Source: Zerene cesonia (Eukaryota; Arthropoda; Insecta; Lepidoptera; Pieridae). From it: DNA of 64,000 nt. Below the pieces are notes generated by a model. It saw nothing but the letters and a program-made list of their open reading frames with translations, was not told the origin of the DNA and searched no databases. Made by a program: the position numbers and the translations under genes. Shown piece by piece: positions 48,086 to 59,080 of the stretch (position 1 is the first letter of the stretch; each line of letters begins with the position of its first letter). The stretch lies in NCBI RefSeq assembly GCF_012273895.1, contig NC_052118.1:1178001-1242000 (forward strand), read 5' to 3'.

Positions 48086-51000
48086 GTAAGTGCAGTTGGG
48101 TCTCGTCAATTTATTATTTATGTATACTTCTTAAATACACCATCGATGTTTAATGTGATTTCTTCAAATGAAAGATGTATATAGAATAATATATAATTAT
48201 TAATTACACCTATGATATAATTAATACATAGTTTGCCATATATATTTGTTATTGTTGTGTTGTTTTTAATTACTACTATTTTTAATCTGTGGACAATCAA
48301 TCGAAGGAATATAATTATTCAAAACGTTTTCCTTAAAAAAAATGATTATAACCGCAATTACTGTTAAGAATTTTAAACTTGAAATAAAAATCTGCTCGGT
48401 CAAGGGTCATTAATGGGACTCCATTTACTAATTATTGCAATAGAAATTTATGCAAACATATAAAAATGTTTTCGTATGTACATGATTTGTTATTATTCCA
48501 CGCATCTCTTCGAATCTGTTACGTTTATTTTTTATTATCCTAACTTCAACTTATGCCACAGTGCAAATTTCATCAAAATCGGTTCAGTAGAAAAGACCTT
48601 TCTCTTTTAAGTCGGCTTAAAATGTCACATGCAATAATTTGTTAACGTAACCAATTTGTTTTATTAATATAACGGAATGTATTCTCACTATTGCATTAGC
48701 ATTTAAATTTACTTTTCTAATATCTTATACTAGCTGCTCCCCGCGGTTTCACCCACGTAAGTCCGTATCCCGTTGGAATATCGGGACAAAAAGTTTCCTA
48801 TATGTTATTCCAGTTGTCCAGCTATCTACGTACCAAATATCATTGCGAGCGGTCCAGTAGTTTTTGCGTGAAAGAGCAACAAACGCACACATATCCTTAA
48901 AAACTTTCGCATTTATAATATAAGTAGGATTTGTCTTATTTTTTTGTATATTTGGAGTACATTGTTCAATAAGTATTTCTCATTCTGTCTTCCATTCAAA
49001 CATTCGGTTAATATATCTAAATGCAGCCCGTGTAATGGAAAGCTTACAAACCATTTATCCCCGGGGTTACCCTGCGCAAACTTTGAGTTCCTTTTTATAA
49101 GCCATTAACTCAAGATGGGGTATGTGCTTATTTTCTCTGGTCTGACCTATATAATATGCGTTTTAAGAGCCAAGTGCTGAATTTCCCAAGTTCTTGGATT
49201 TGTTATGAATATGTTCAATTTTAATTATAAGTTTTATAGCAATAAAATGCTTTGCAAATGCAGAAATTAAAAAAAAAAATAGAAAGGAATCGATCACGAA
49301 GCGGGACTTGAACCAGCGTACCTCTGCCAAACCACAACAACGCCCAGCCTCTCGATCACTAGTGATCTCGCCTCAACAATCGAATTTCTTCTACTCTTTC
49401 TGTTTTATGTGCCTACGGGATAAGAATATGTTCTATTAAGTATGAAAGAGCTTAAATCTTGTGATGTAAAATTATTATTTTTGTTAATTAGTTTCCTATA
49501 TTTCAATTATCTAGTTAAATCCATTGAATGCTGCAGTAAGATGAAGGATTATTAAACACGATATAAGAGACTGCATAAAGGTAACTTTAAAAAGAATTCA
49601 ATCCGTGGAAGCCTGCACGCAAAGAAAAGTGAAAAATTAGACAAAGTCGCACAGATGAAACAAACGGAGTCAATAAGAGCGAGAAGTAAAAAAAAAACCG
49701 CGTGGAAGAGGTGAAAATTTGAGAGATTACCCCTGAATACCAATTTCGCGCGCGCCGAGTTTCAAACAATTTACACTTTGAAGAGCTTGATCAAAGAAAT
49801 AAAACTAAAAAGCAGACGCAAACGAAAATGAGAGTAAATTTAACCAACGGTAATTCGCTTTTGAAGGACTGAAGGGGAGCTCTAGGGAAGGAAAATTGCG
49901 AAAGTTCCTACTCCCTTATGAACGCGAGGAAGCTGAATGCTTCGGCCGAATTTGATAGACAATACCCCGTGCTTTTCCGTGTCAACGCAGTGCATTGCTC
50001 GCTATGTCGTAATGATACTTTTCTAACTTTAAATGAAAACGCAATGTATATTTAGCAACGCTATATTGTCGTGATTTGGACGACGACAAAGACACAAGTG
50101 TGGTCACATTATTGCAATAATTCTGGTTCTAACGCCGATTACATCAAAACTTTGGAAACGAATTGGACTCCACGAGTCGAAAAATTAAGAGATCTTTATC
50201 ATTTTGTAATTTATCCTTATAGTATGTGTTTAAATGGACTTTTCTAGGTAGTTAAATCCATACCTTGTGATAATATGATATTATATTTTCGTATTTTACG
50301 TCTCTTACTGCCACTATACAATTGAATAGGTGCTATTTTCTAGTTTTAATTGTTTTATAAATGACAAGTTTATTGTAGTTTGAAGACCTCATAAACTCGT
50401 AGTTCGAGAAGTTTAAATTTAACAAAGTACTAAAGTTCTTGTAACATCCAGCTAGCTTGGTTTATTGGTCCTAAAATGTTTAAAAATATAACAAAATATA
50501 TATGCCATTTCCAGCATACCTTGAGGGTCTCTTTGTGCACACTCAGTGATAAGAAGGAGGTTTTTATCACCGAAGGGTTGACGTTAAGTCGACGTTTTTT
50601 TATATTTTCCTAAAATATGTATAGGGAAAACGCCTCTATAGAGCAAAGATATGGATGTGACGTTCGAGTTTTATTCTACTTTATTTATTTTTCTTTCTAT
50701 TTCGCTTTGAAGGTTTGTGTTTGAGTTGTGATACTTAATTGTTTGTTTAAAGTGTGATTTTGTAACTTCATCTTAAAGGGATTGAAAATATATCCACTTT
50801 ATTGTACACTAATGAAAAAAACAAGGTAAAAAGTATAATCGCATTTAAAAAAACCTACCTGTGTCAATTTCTCAGCCAATTGCTTACATAGTTCAGATAA
50901 ACCTTGCATACAGTTAATTTAGTAGATAGAAATATACGGTAATTACATTTTGAAATAAAAAAAGTCTCGTTTTGTCTTGCATTCAATTCATTATTTACTC

Positions 51001-54000
51001 AATAAAACCACGGCGACATCTAAGCGCGAACTTTATTTCGATATGTCGTAAATACATTCGTAAAATTAGAGCATACGAACAGAAATATGGTAGCAAGTTT
51101 CAGAAAAACAATGGAACTAGCACGAGGAACTAATAAAATCCTTCAGTTAAAACTTGCAGTTTGTTCGTGTATAAAATTGTATGTAGTAAGTTAAGTGTGC
51201 GCGATATTTGTTGGTTTGAAGTTGCAGATATAATTCCACGCTCGTTGTTTACCTGAACGAAAATTTAAAATTCAATATCAAACTTACTGTTTGAGAAATA
51301 AAGACGGTTTTCGATAGCCCGCTGAATACAATAAAATACATATGAATATAAGAGGACTCAACGTTTCAGACTTTTCAATTGACATTTCTAAAAATGAAAG
51401 AGATTCTCAATTTGACTGAATTTTTTCTGTTTTTTTTTTACCTAATAACTTTGTGGGTTTTCAACCGATTGACATAATTCTTTTTGTGTTTGATAGAAAA
51501 TTGTTATCCATATTGGAATTTGTAGACTTACCTACCTCCTTAATAACGTTAGTGGCCTTTTTTATATGTTTCTATCGTATGATATTTGATGCACTATTTA
51601 TACTTACATTTGTATTAGCAAAACTGTAAACTCAAATATACATTGAGACAAATAAATCTTTAATTTGTAAAGAAAATCTTCACGTATCATAGTTTCTAGT
51701 CATTAGTATATCAATTATTTTTGTATCGACTGAACAAATACGGAAAAAATGGTCGAGAATTGAAGAGAAATATGGAATCTAAAATTCAAATAATACTTTC
51801 AACATAATTAAATATTTTCTGAGGTTTCAAACAAAATTGTTTATATAATAACGGTGTTTATTCGACGGCATAATTTTCCTAAGATGAAGAAATTCTGATT
51901 GCCGCTGCGCAAGCGCTGGGTGTCCCTGACAACCTCTCACTCAGTAGTCCTTTTTTGTAATCTAGGACTAAGGATTTACGGCTTAGATTTGTTCCTTGTA
52001 ATTGTATATTATTATTGATAATTTAAAAAAGAAATAGAGCTTAAACATTGTATTTGAAAAAATAATATGTAATTTGACAAATGTTGCGTAAATATTATGA
52101 TATTATAAAACTAAGTATAGTTGTACTATTAAGCTTCCCTTTGTAGTTTAAAAAAAAAATTATATGTATACATATTGAGAGTTGAAACGTAAATTTTAAC
52201 ACAGACACAAAGCTTTGGGATTTCGTAATCGATTTTACTTTTGCATTATTGTGTCAAACTTCGTTTTTCTTGAAATTATTTAAATCTTATCTTGGCATTC
52301 CCTAAAATGTACATTTATATGTTGTTTTAATACATTTGTATTGCTGATTAAACATCTCCAGGGTTATTTAAGACTAGAACTCAACTAAGTTTTATTTCTC
52401 TTTAACCGCACACTAAAATGCCATAAACAATACAAGACAGGCCGTAATGGAGGTTACATAAAAACTTGGTTACATAAGCCGGTCAAACTACGGTACTGAC
52501 CTTAATTCAATTGAAATTGAGTTCTAAAATTAATAACATGTTATTTAATATACGAGTTTTGTACGACTGTAACTAATAAGGCTATTAAGTTTAAACTGTA
52601 AAACTAGATTTTATACGCAGCTTTGTTTACGCGGTATTCGGATAATGGGTGGTTTGTTATAGCCAAAAACAGTTTATCGGTATAATGAAATTCAAGTAAA
52701 ATCTTTTGCGAATTATGTATATTCATAATTAATTAATGTGTTTCTTTATATTTGATTAATCGATAGTTAAATAATGCTAAAATTTTCCATTGCTTCGTGC
52801 TGCTTTTTGCAACAATAAGAGAATAACATCAACTTGCATATTGGTCAGTTTTTCATTTCACATTCATTGTTTATTATTATTGAAGGCGTTATCCCTGTTT
52901 TATGCCCAGACATTATATTATACCTAAGACCTAACTCGCATTAGTTGTAAAAAGAGATAAAAGATTTTGTTCTAGATACACAAAGCCGTAACGAGTAACG
53001 GGAGACAAAAATAAGTCCATTAGTGTCTGATTTCAGGAGTCGGAATTGTTATTTCGCGCTTTACACCGACGCTTCGCTTTTTGCTACTATTTTTGTATAG
53101 TTAATTTGTTTACTTAAATTTTTACGACTTTTTAGTTTAAATATAGTATACAACGTATGTGTATGTTTAAATATAGTATAGTGTGTGATATACACTCACT
53201 AGAAATATAATACTAATAGGTATGATTAATTCTTAAAAATTATACAACGGATTTTGATGGTTTATTTAAATAGATATAGTGATTCAAGAGGAAGATTTAT
53301 ATGTATCATAACATCTATTAAATGACTTCGAATTTCACACGCGCGAAACCTTGCAAAAGTTTGTAGTTTTATTACAGTATAATTGTCTTTTTGTCCAATA
53401 CCCGCACTTCGCTGTTAAAAATGATTGGAAGAATTATCAAAATCCCTTCATCCATTAAAAGTTATTCCGTATAGACCGCATATTCGTCAAGTTGAAAGTT
53501 ACATTGAGCGGTGCGCTTACTGAATTTTTAGAATGATTTGTTATTAATATTTTTATACCTATATAAATACAATGTTAGTTACTCCTCCGAAACGGCTTGA
53601 CGGGTAGGTCTGAGAATCGGGCAACATCAATTTTTAATACCTCTAAATGATGAGAGTGAGACAGAACAGCATTTGTAGGGTAATCTACAGTAATGTTATA
53701 AGAGGAGATTGATATTTTTATTTATTTGTTTTCTTGTAATGGATAAACTCAAAAACTACTGGATGGATTTCAAAAATTCTTTCACCGTTAGAAGGCTGCA
53801 ACTTCACTGAAGTGACATAGGCTATATATGTTACTACAGTGAAGTTGCAGAGGCCTATTTCTTTCTCCTCTCCCTTCCCAGTCCATTACTTCTTTCATGT
53901 CATCAATCCTTTCCTTATCCCTTATCCCTTAAAAGCGGACAGCGCATTCTCAGAGGTCTGAGCCTCTGCGAATGTTCATGGGCGGTGGTGATCGTTTACC

Positions 54001-57000
54001 ATCAGGCGAATCACAAGGTCAGTTGCCCGCTATGACATTAAAAAAAAATGTGTCACGGGCGAAGCCGGGGCGAACAGATTATTATATATATATTTTCATT
54101 GTTAATTAAATCCATGCAGAGATGTAAATATATCTCGTACGAACTTTGATTAGCCAAACAGTTCAATATTTCTATTTATTATATAATATTTCTATTTAAT
54201 TTTATACTCACTGCCCACTCCGCTGAAAAAAGTGTGGTCTCAAAGAGAAATTTAAATGATAAAATTCCCCTTTAAAAGCTTCAAATAAAAAGCGTAAAAC
54301 GAACACTAAAATAACTCAGTCAAGGCCTCGCGTATGATATAACTTCATCCACTTTTTCAACACACCTTTCACTTGAGTTGGGTCAATGTGCTGACGTAAT
54401 CGTGACATTTCACTACGGTATAATACCCTCCACGTTAAACCAAATAAATATACATCTTATATCGCGCGTGTAGAGTTCATTTTGCGTCGCCGAAAAGTTT
54501 AGAAGTTAACGAAAGTCTGATCGTTTTTAGATTATTACGTTTTAATATTTGCGACTTTGAAATTATTGCTAAGGTCATGCTTTGTCATTTGTAATGTCTT
54601 TATTATAAGTTTAATAGTTTTTGTTTCTGACTTTCATCTCTTGTTCTAATTTTCTTTTGTAATGCAATATTGTCTAGACTTATTAAAGCTTTATATTCTA
54701 TCACAACGTTAAGTTATACTGATTAAACTTAATATAAATATATAATAATTTTGCTTATTTTTTTTACGTATTTATTACTATCGTTTTATTCAGAATGAGA
54801 TAAAAGAATATTATAGCAAGTTTTTAAATGATCGATGAAAGGGCTGAAACGGGATGTTCTTTTTTGATTTACAAACATTGATATTCTCCAATCATAGTCC
54901 AGCATGATTCATTTGAAAGTTTCGAATATGCACTCGCTGTTCAAATGTTTTTGAATTTTTAATATACACTGCAATTTCTTTCAACGAGGAATTTCCTTTT
55001 AAACCGACGTCAAAACAGGAAGAGTTTTATTTATTTAACCAAACATGATAATTTTAACAATGCGAACATGTATTTTGATATGGGTTTACACGTCCAATAT
55101 TCCATAACGTCGTTGCCTGGAAGAGATATTAGTAGCAAGGGTGCCTTTTAGTACATACGTGCATTTTTTGTCCTTTGGTGTATATATTTAATAAGGAATA
55201 AATCAGTAACTTAATGCATTGTTCATTATAATTTATGTAACTAATGTTTTGATGTCGATTTGCCTCAAATGTACTTATGATTAACAAATTCTTTCAGCAA
55301 TACGATGACTACCCGCAATACCAACAAGTAGTGTACCGCAAGCCGCTCCGGGAGCACGAGAAGCCGCAAGATCTGCGCAACGTGCCCGGCGTTCCCGGGG
55401 TCGACTACCCGATCTACTACCAAGTGCCCGAGACGAGCTTCTCCTGCGCCCACGTCCCTGTGCATCCAGGGATGTACGCCAATGTGGAAACTGGATGTCA
55501 GGTATACCAGTAACTTTAATGAAGAAGAGACAGACAGAGAGACAGATTAAAATTCGTGATTATAATAGTTGTTATTAGTAGTGATACTCATAACTTAAAT
55601 AACGGTTTTAAATAAAATAGTAGTACAGCTTGTTGAACGATTTTGGAGTGCAGAATAACGCTGATTACGTGTGAGGTGTGTTTTAAATATTGTTTATTAT
55701 TTATACTTTCATATTTTAATTCACCTTATATTCTGTAATCCTCCCAAGGGATTATATTGAATCGGTATACACTTTCATGCATACACACCAATAATTACAG
55801 ATTATGCACCTAGAATAAAGTGCTAATTTAATGTTACATTGTATTTATGGATGTCGATATAACTTCGCTTTCTGCCTCATGTATTAATTCATTAAACGTT
55901 CATAACCGTGCACGATATGAGCAAATTCAAAAACATACAATACAACACTTATATAACAAAATTTTACATGGAAAAACCTTATAAATAAAGAATCGTTGCA
56001 GAATTTAAGTCAATGTACAAGCGAGTCGAGTCGGCATTTTAATTACAGAATTTGGTTGCTTTGAACAATTACGAGGGAATTGTATAAAAAATCTCAGCGA
56101 TTCTGAAGGGGTTGTCCAATTCGAGAAAAGCGGGATAATTAGAGTGAATTTCGGAGACAACAGCGTTTGATGTGAAAGTGCGAGGGGAGGGATCGGAGAA
56201 GCCGAAGGCATTAAATCGTTCCCAAAAGAGAAACGGACTGTTAGATGTAATTATGGCAGTGGTTGATGAAATATAATTTTAAATAAATACAAGTAGTATA
56301 AGGAAAAGGTAAGGAACTTAACGGTCGGGCATGGGATGTATTGTATATATTTCATTGTTTATTGCCAAACAAATGATTAGAATACTCTTCTCAGCGTAGC
56401 AGGTGTTCTGTGGTAATAGAAGAGTCTGTGAGGCTTTCGGGGGTATATTAATAATTATACAAAGGAAGTAGTAGTCGAAATGAACTGAGTATTGAAACTA
56501 CACGTACACTTTTCATTCTCTTTAGGATTCCCGCGATAGAAAGTAGCCTAAGTTCTTGGCCAAAGTAAATAACTTATAGTTAGTTAACGAATTGTTATAA
56601 TAGACTTAAGTTTTTAAAAATAAGAAAGGATTTCATTAGTATCGGAATTTACTATTTGAAGCACCATAAGATATCATTTTAATAAATAGTTGATGAACTA
56701 TTTTTATCTTAATAGGTAAAATACATGTAATCAAATGCCGATATTTGAAAATCGAAAATATATATTAATCAAATGCCGATATTTGAATATTGAAATATAT
56801 ACTTTAATTTTATTCAGTATCCAAACTCGTAATTCGAAACTCTTTAAATGCAAAACAAACATGTTTATAACATCATTAACAATAACATTGATTTACATCG
56901 AAACTTTTTCAATATAACAAAAACTTAAACACAAACTGAAAAGTTCTATCAGATTAAATTTATACGTTCAAATAATGTTTTATTTAAAGTAATGAAAATT

Positions 57001-58736
57001 ATTATACCGAAGCAATTAGGTTTAAATTGAATAAGTTTGAAGGTATTGTTACTAAGCTAAGTCTTTCAGCCCTGTAAGCAGAATTTATAATTTCCATCGT
57101 AACGTCTAGAAAATTAATTAAGTTTTCAAACCTTTGAAAAGAACTAATTTTCTGATTATTGAGGCGACGATCAAATCCAATAATGCTAATCCTGACGTCG
57201 AAAGGTGTCGGTATTTTTGCAGGTTTCTCTCCTAAATGTTTTAAAGTATTATTGATGTGAGTATAATATAGTTTTGGCAGGAGTCGGTGAAAAAAATTTA
57301 AAGAAAACAATACTATATTTTATTTTTAACAGACGCTACTAAAAACGAAGGGGGTTCTCAATGAGACTGTAATTTAAATTGTTCTGTTACACGATTATTT
57401 TTTGTTTGAGAGTAAATAGTCGTTATTTGAACCCATTTTAGAATCTGGGTTAGTACCTTCTCCCAGCGGCCTCGGTGACGTTTTTTGTAGAAAAGAATTA
57501 TAAAAGGTACCTATAGAGTGAACCATTGTTGTTGATGTAACGATTGATCAATTTTTAAGCTTACTTAATTTAGTTTAATATAAAATTAAAAATATGATGC
57601 TTATAAGCTTTATATTTTCTATATACCAACGAGTTTTGCTTAAAAACTTTATAACTACATTAGAGAATGATGATAGTTTGTATGTGTGTGTGCTTCAGAA
57701 GTTTCTTTACATGGAATAAATTAACTTTTTTGTTTACAGGCTTACCACGTGTGCCATGACGGTCGTGAGGGTCACCAAGGAGCAGCTTTCCTTTGCACCA
57801 ACGGGACTTTGTTCGACCAGGCCAAGTTCGCTTGCGATTGGTGGTACAACGTGGACTGCTCGCAGGCTATTGATCACTACAAGTAAGTATTGTGTAGCTT
57901 GTTCCTAAATCGCGCTTATGAAGTTTTTTTGTAATATGGTTTGTGCGGATAGTATGTATTTCTAAATTTAGTTAGTTTCGGTTGTAGCTAGGATTCTTTG
58001 AAAATATATATTCGTCATTCATTCAGATAGTGGAATCGTGTTAGTTACACGACTGATAACTCAATAACGGCTGAACGCATATGAATAATTTGCGGTTTGT
58101 TGGACATATCTCCGCTCAGATAAATTTAATTTACAAAAAAAAAAAACGTCTTGCTGGGCTAAGTCGGGGCTAGCAGCTGGTTTAATGTATACTATGCAGT
58201 AATTTAATTATTTTTAAGTACTTCAAAAGAGACTTAGAAAACTAAGGTCGAAGTTGGAGGTCACTTTGTTGATTGTGTTGCTGGAAGGACGTTGTTATGC
58301 ACATTAATTTACAGTTAGCAGTTCGGGAATTCAGTCCTGTACCTTCTAATTGATCATTAGAGACAGTGGGTATAGGAAAACTTAAATGAGAGATGTTTTC
58401 GGTACATATAATTATTACAGTACTGTAATTCTATAATATGAGAATTCATTATAAATCACCGATCAAAGGTTGATTCAATCGTACGTTTCAAAAGTAAGAA
58501 ATTGCGATATTGTCTAAACGAATATAAAAGACGAATTGGTCATCATATTCACATTTCAATATAGTATTTTTTAAAACATGAAACTGACAGAATGTCTCAG
58601 ATCATTTCTAATTAATGAACATTATTACAGACTAAATGCGGATCCCTTGAAGAACCCCTACGTGCCGAAGCCTAAGCCGGAGGAGCACAGAGAGGAGCAG
58701 CCTTACGGCATTTACTATAGGAAGTTAGACCATTAG
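47999..58736 (+). CDS. Cuticular protein analogous to peritrophins, CPAP1 type (four exons)
   Basis: The gene joins 47999-48085, 55298-55501, 57740-57882 and 58631-58736 to give 179 residues. Introns are GT-AG with phases 0, 0 and 2. Residues 1-25 or so are a signal peptide (hydrophobic core LRALTGALLCGLVSDA). Residues 30-75 are rich in Tyr, Gln and Pro. Residues 79-137 form one chitin-binding type 2 (peritrophin-A, CBM14) domain with Cys79, 96, 102, 116, 129 and 137, spaced C-X16-C-X5-C-X13-C-X12-C-X7-C, with aromatic residues Trp131, Trp132 and Tyr133 before the last cysteine. The tail is charged and proline-rich. One domain plus a signal peptide and short flanks fits the CPAP1 group, which bind chitin in the cuticle. 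Which CPAP1 orthologue it is cannot be settled here. The ATG has A at -3; Met5 is an alternative start. An automatic name based on scoloptoxin-like similarity would be misleading. Confidence 0.93.
48730..48929 (-). mobile_element. Lep1-type Helitron in intron 1
   Basis: CTAG at 48730-48733, the hairpin CCGCGGTTTCACCCACG with one change, all internal blocks, and the head ending TAAGTAGGA. It is inserted antisense to the host gene. Confidence 0.85.
49265..49407 (-). mobile_element. tRNA-headed SINE-like repeat, inverted relative of 39315
   Basis: On the minus strand: AAAGAGTAGAAGAAATTCGA, TTGTTGAGGCGAGATCA, GTGATCGAGAGGC (A-box-like), CTGGTTCAAGTCCCGCTTCG (B box) and an end rich in T. It shares outer blocks with 39315-39470 but differs in the middle, so the two belong to related subfamilies. 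Confidence 0.6.
51440..51575 (+). repeat. AACCGATTGAC-family repeat in intron 1
   Basis: AATAACTTTGTGGGTTTTCA, ACCGATTGACATAATTC, TTTGTGTTTGATAGAAAATT, GTTATCCATATTGGAATTTG and TAGTGGCCTTTTTTATATG give the best-ordered copy of this family. Confidence 0.65.
53135..53180. repeat. Two direct copies of a 16-bp unit
   Basis: GTTTAAATATAGTATA occurs at 53135-53150 and 53165-53180, a 30-bp period. Confidence 0.85.
53205..53366 (+). repeat. Helitron-like repeat, relative of 11288-11455
   Basis: TACTAATAGGTATGATTAAT and ATTCAAGAGGAAGATTTATA, ATCATAACATCT, and a CACGCGCGAAACCTTGC end parallel the blocks at 11288-11455. CTAG is not preserved. Confidence 0.5.
53796..53850. repeat. 13-bp perfect inverted repeat at the insertion edge
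   Basis: CTGCAACTTCACT (53796-53808) and AGTGAAGTTGCAG (53838-53850) are exact reverse complements separated by 29 bp. Confidence 0.9.
53848..54048 (+). mobile_element. LINE/SINE-tail repeat with poly(A), nested in a Helitron-like repeat
   Basis: GAGGCCTATTTCTTTCTCCT, CCCAGTCCATTACTTC, CCTTATCCCTTATCCC, GCGAATGTTCATGGGCGGTG, ACCATCAGGCGAATCACAAG, GTTGCCCGCTATGACATT and nine A. The 5' half of the family (GAGCACGCTTCG...) is absent, so the copy is 5'-truncated. The 3' motif parallels that of the LINE at 61.6 kb. Confidence 0.75.
55098..55165 (-). repeat. CTTCCAG-CAAC repeat tail
   Basis: CGTTGCCTGGAAGAGATATT is the reverse complement of the family's end. It lies 0.13-0.2 kb before exon 2. Confidence 0.5.
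55298..55501 (+). CDS. Exon 2: Tyr/Gln/Pro linker and first third of the chitin-binding domain
   Basis: Codes residues 30-97 in phase 0, from CAA to CAG before donor GTATAC. It is strikingly GC-rich against its surroundings, especially in third codon positions. It holds Cys79 and Cys96, and the domain is interrupted right after Gly-Cys-Gln. Confidence 0.92.
56729..56787. repeat. Two tandem copies with 38-bp period
   Basis: The same 21-bp unit, starting AATCAAATGCCG and ending ATTTGAA, occurs at 56729-56749 and 56767-56787, followed by similar but not identical AT-rich spacers. Confidence 0.85.
57415..57500 (+). repeat. Fragment of the AACCGATTGAC repeat, 3' part
   Basis: TAGAATCTGGGTTAGTACCT, TCTCCCAGCGG and GGTGACGTTTTTTGTAGAAA match the second half of 7240-7402 and 29525-29650. 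Confidence 0.5.
57740..57882 (+). CDS. Exon 3: rest of the chitin-binding domain
   Basis: Codes residues 98-144 plus two bases of codon 145, before donor GTAAGT. It holds Cys102, 116, 129 and 137, and the aromatic triplet Trp-Trp-Tyr typical of the final C-X7-C segment. Length 143 bases gives phase 2, matched by exon 4. Confidence 0.93.
57883..58630 (+). other. Intron 3 (748 bp, phase 2)
   Basis: GTAAGT donor and ATTATTACAG acceptor. About 58045-58185 contains Helitron-like sequence: ATAACTCAATAACGGCTGAA, GGACATATCTCCGCTCAGAT and GGGCTAAGTCGGGGCTAGCA with a 12-A run. Confidence 0.85.
58631..58736 (+). CDS. Exon 4: charged proline-rich tail and stop
   Basis: The first base completes Lys145; residues 146-179 follow and end at TAG (58734-58736). 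The tail has a Pro-Lys-Pro-Lys-Pro-Glu run, then acidic and basic residues and an Ile-Tyr-Tyr cluster near the end. A tail of this kind with aromatic residues is common in cuticle proteins. Confidence 0.9.
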
Positions 58737-59080
58737 ATTTAATAATTGTCGTCATCAAAGCGCTATTTCTCCTACAAATTTATTGTCAAATTTTCTATTA
58801 AGACGTGAGGATATTGCTGAATTCACAGCGGATATTGGTTTACGAATATAATTTAATAAGTTAAATTTAACATTTATAATGAATTCGGCTCAATTAATAT
58901 AAACAATTTTTTCTTTTTTAACCAATCATCATAGCGTAACTGATTTCATTTTAATCGTATATATAAATTTTACATTAATTAGGTAAGATCAACGTCATAT
59001 TACAGAGTTCAAATACTTGTAGTATAGATTCATAAGAAATGTTGTAAAACTACCAATAAAACATATATTTTTATTTTTAT
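58737..59080 (+). other. 3' untranslated region (approximate)
   Basis: AT-rich sequence between the stop and the first canonical AATAAA. The end is approximate, taken as about 20 bases past the signal. Confidence 0.55.
59055..59060 (+). terminator. Polyadenylation signal AATAAA
   Basis: The first AATAAA downstream of the stop in a plausible position, followed by a T-rich stretch. Another AATAAA lies at 59306-59311 and could give a longer 3' end. Confidence 0.6.

Larger units (their letters stand above)
53735..54082 (+). repeat. Helitron-like repeat split by a nested insertion
   Basis: The left part (53735-53835) has AAAAACTACTGGATGGATTT, AAAAATTCTTTCACCG and CATAGGCTATATA. The right part (54049-54082) resumes with CACGGGCGAAGCCGGGGCG. 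The element at 53848-54048 sits between them. Confidence 0.55.
48086..55297 (+). other. Intron 1 (7212 bp, phase 0)
   Basis: GTAAGT donor and TTCTTTCAG acceptor. It hosts a Lep1-type Helitron (48730-48929), a tRNA-headed repeat (49265-49407), an AACCGATTGAC repeat (51440-51575), a second-family Helitron piece (53205-53366), a nested insertion (53735-54082) and a CTTCCAG repeat tail (55098-55165). Between repeats it is AT-rich, apart from a GC-richer, purine-biased part at 49590-49990 that could hold regulatory sites. No additional coding exon was seen. Confidence 0.85.
55502..57739 (+). other. Intron 2 (2238 bp, phase 0)
   Basis: GTATAC donor (weaker than the other two) and a TTTTTTGTTTACAG acceptor. 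It splits the chitin-binding domain between Cys96 and Cys102. It holds a tandem duplication (56729-56787), an AACCGATTGAC-type fragment (57415-57500) and a less AT-rich, purine-biased part at 56010-56260. A minus-strand open stretch at 57002-57310 has no recognised family. Confidence 0.85.

Noticed and set aside
49552..49769. Minus-strand short membrane-like peptides in intron 1
   Set aside because: The hydrophobic look comes from the complement of a purine-rich tract. No start or splice context supports a gene.
55265..55465. Antisense open frame over exon 2
   Set aside because: It is the complement of a GC-rich coding exon and has no independent support.
57002..57310. A 102-codon minus-strand gene within intron 2
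   Set aside because: No family, no splice or promoter signals, and AT-rich codons throughout.
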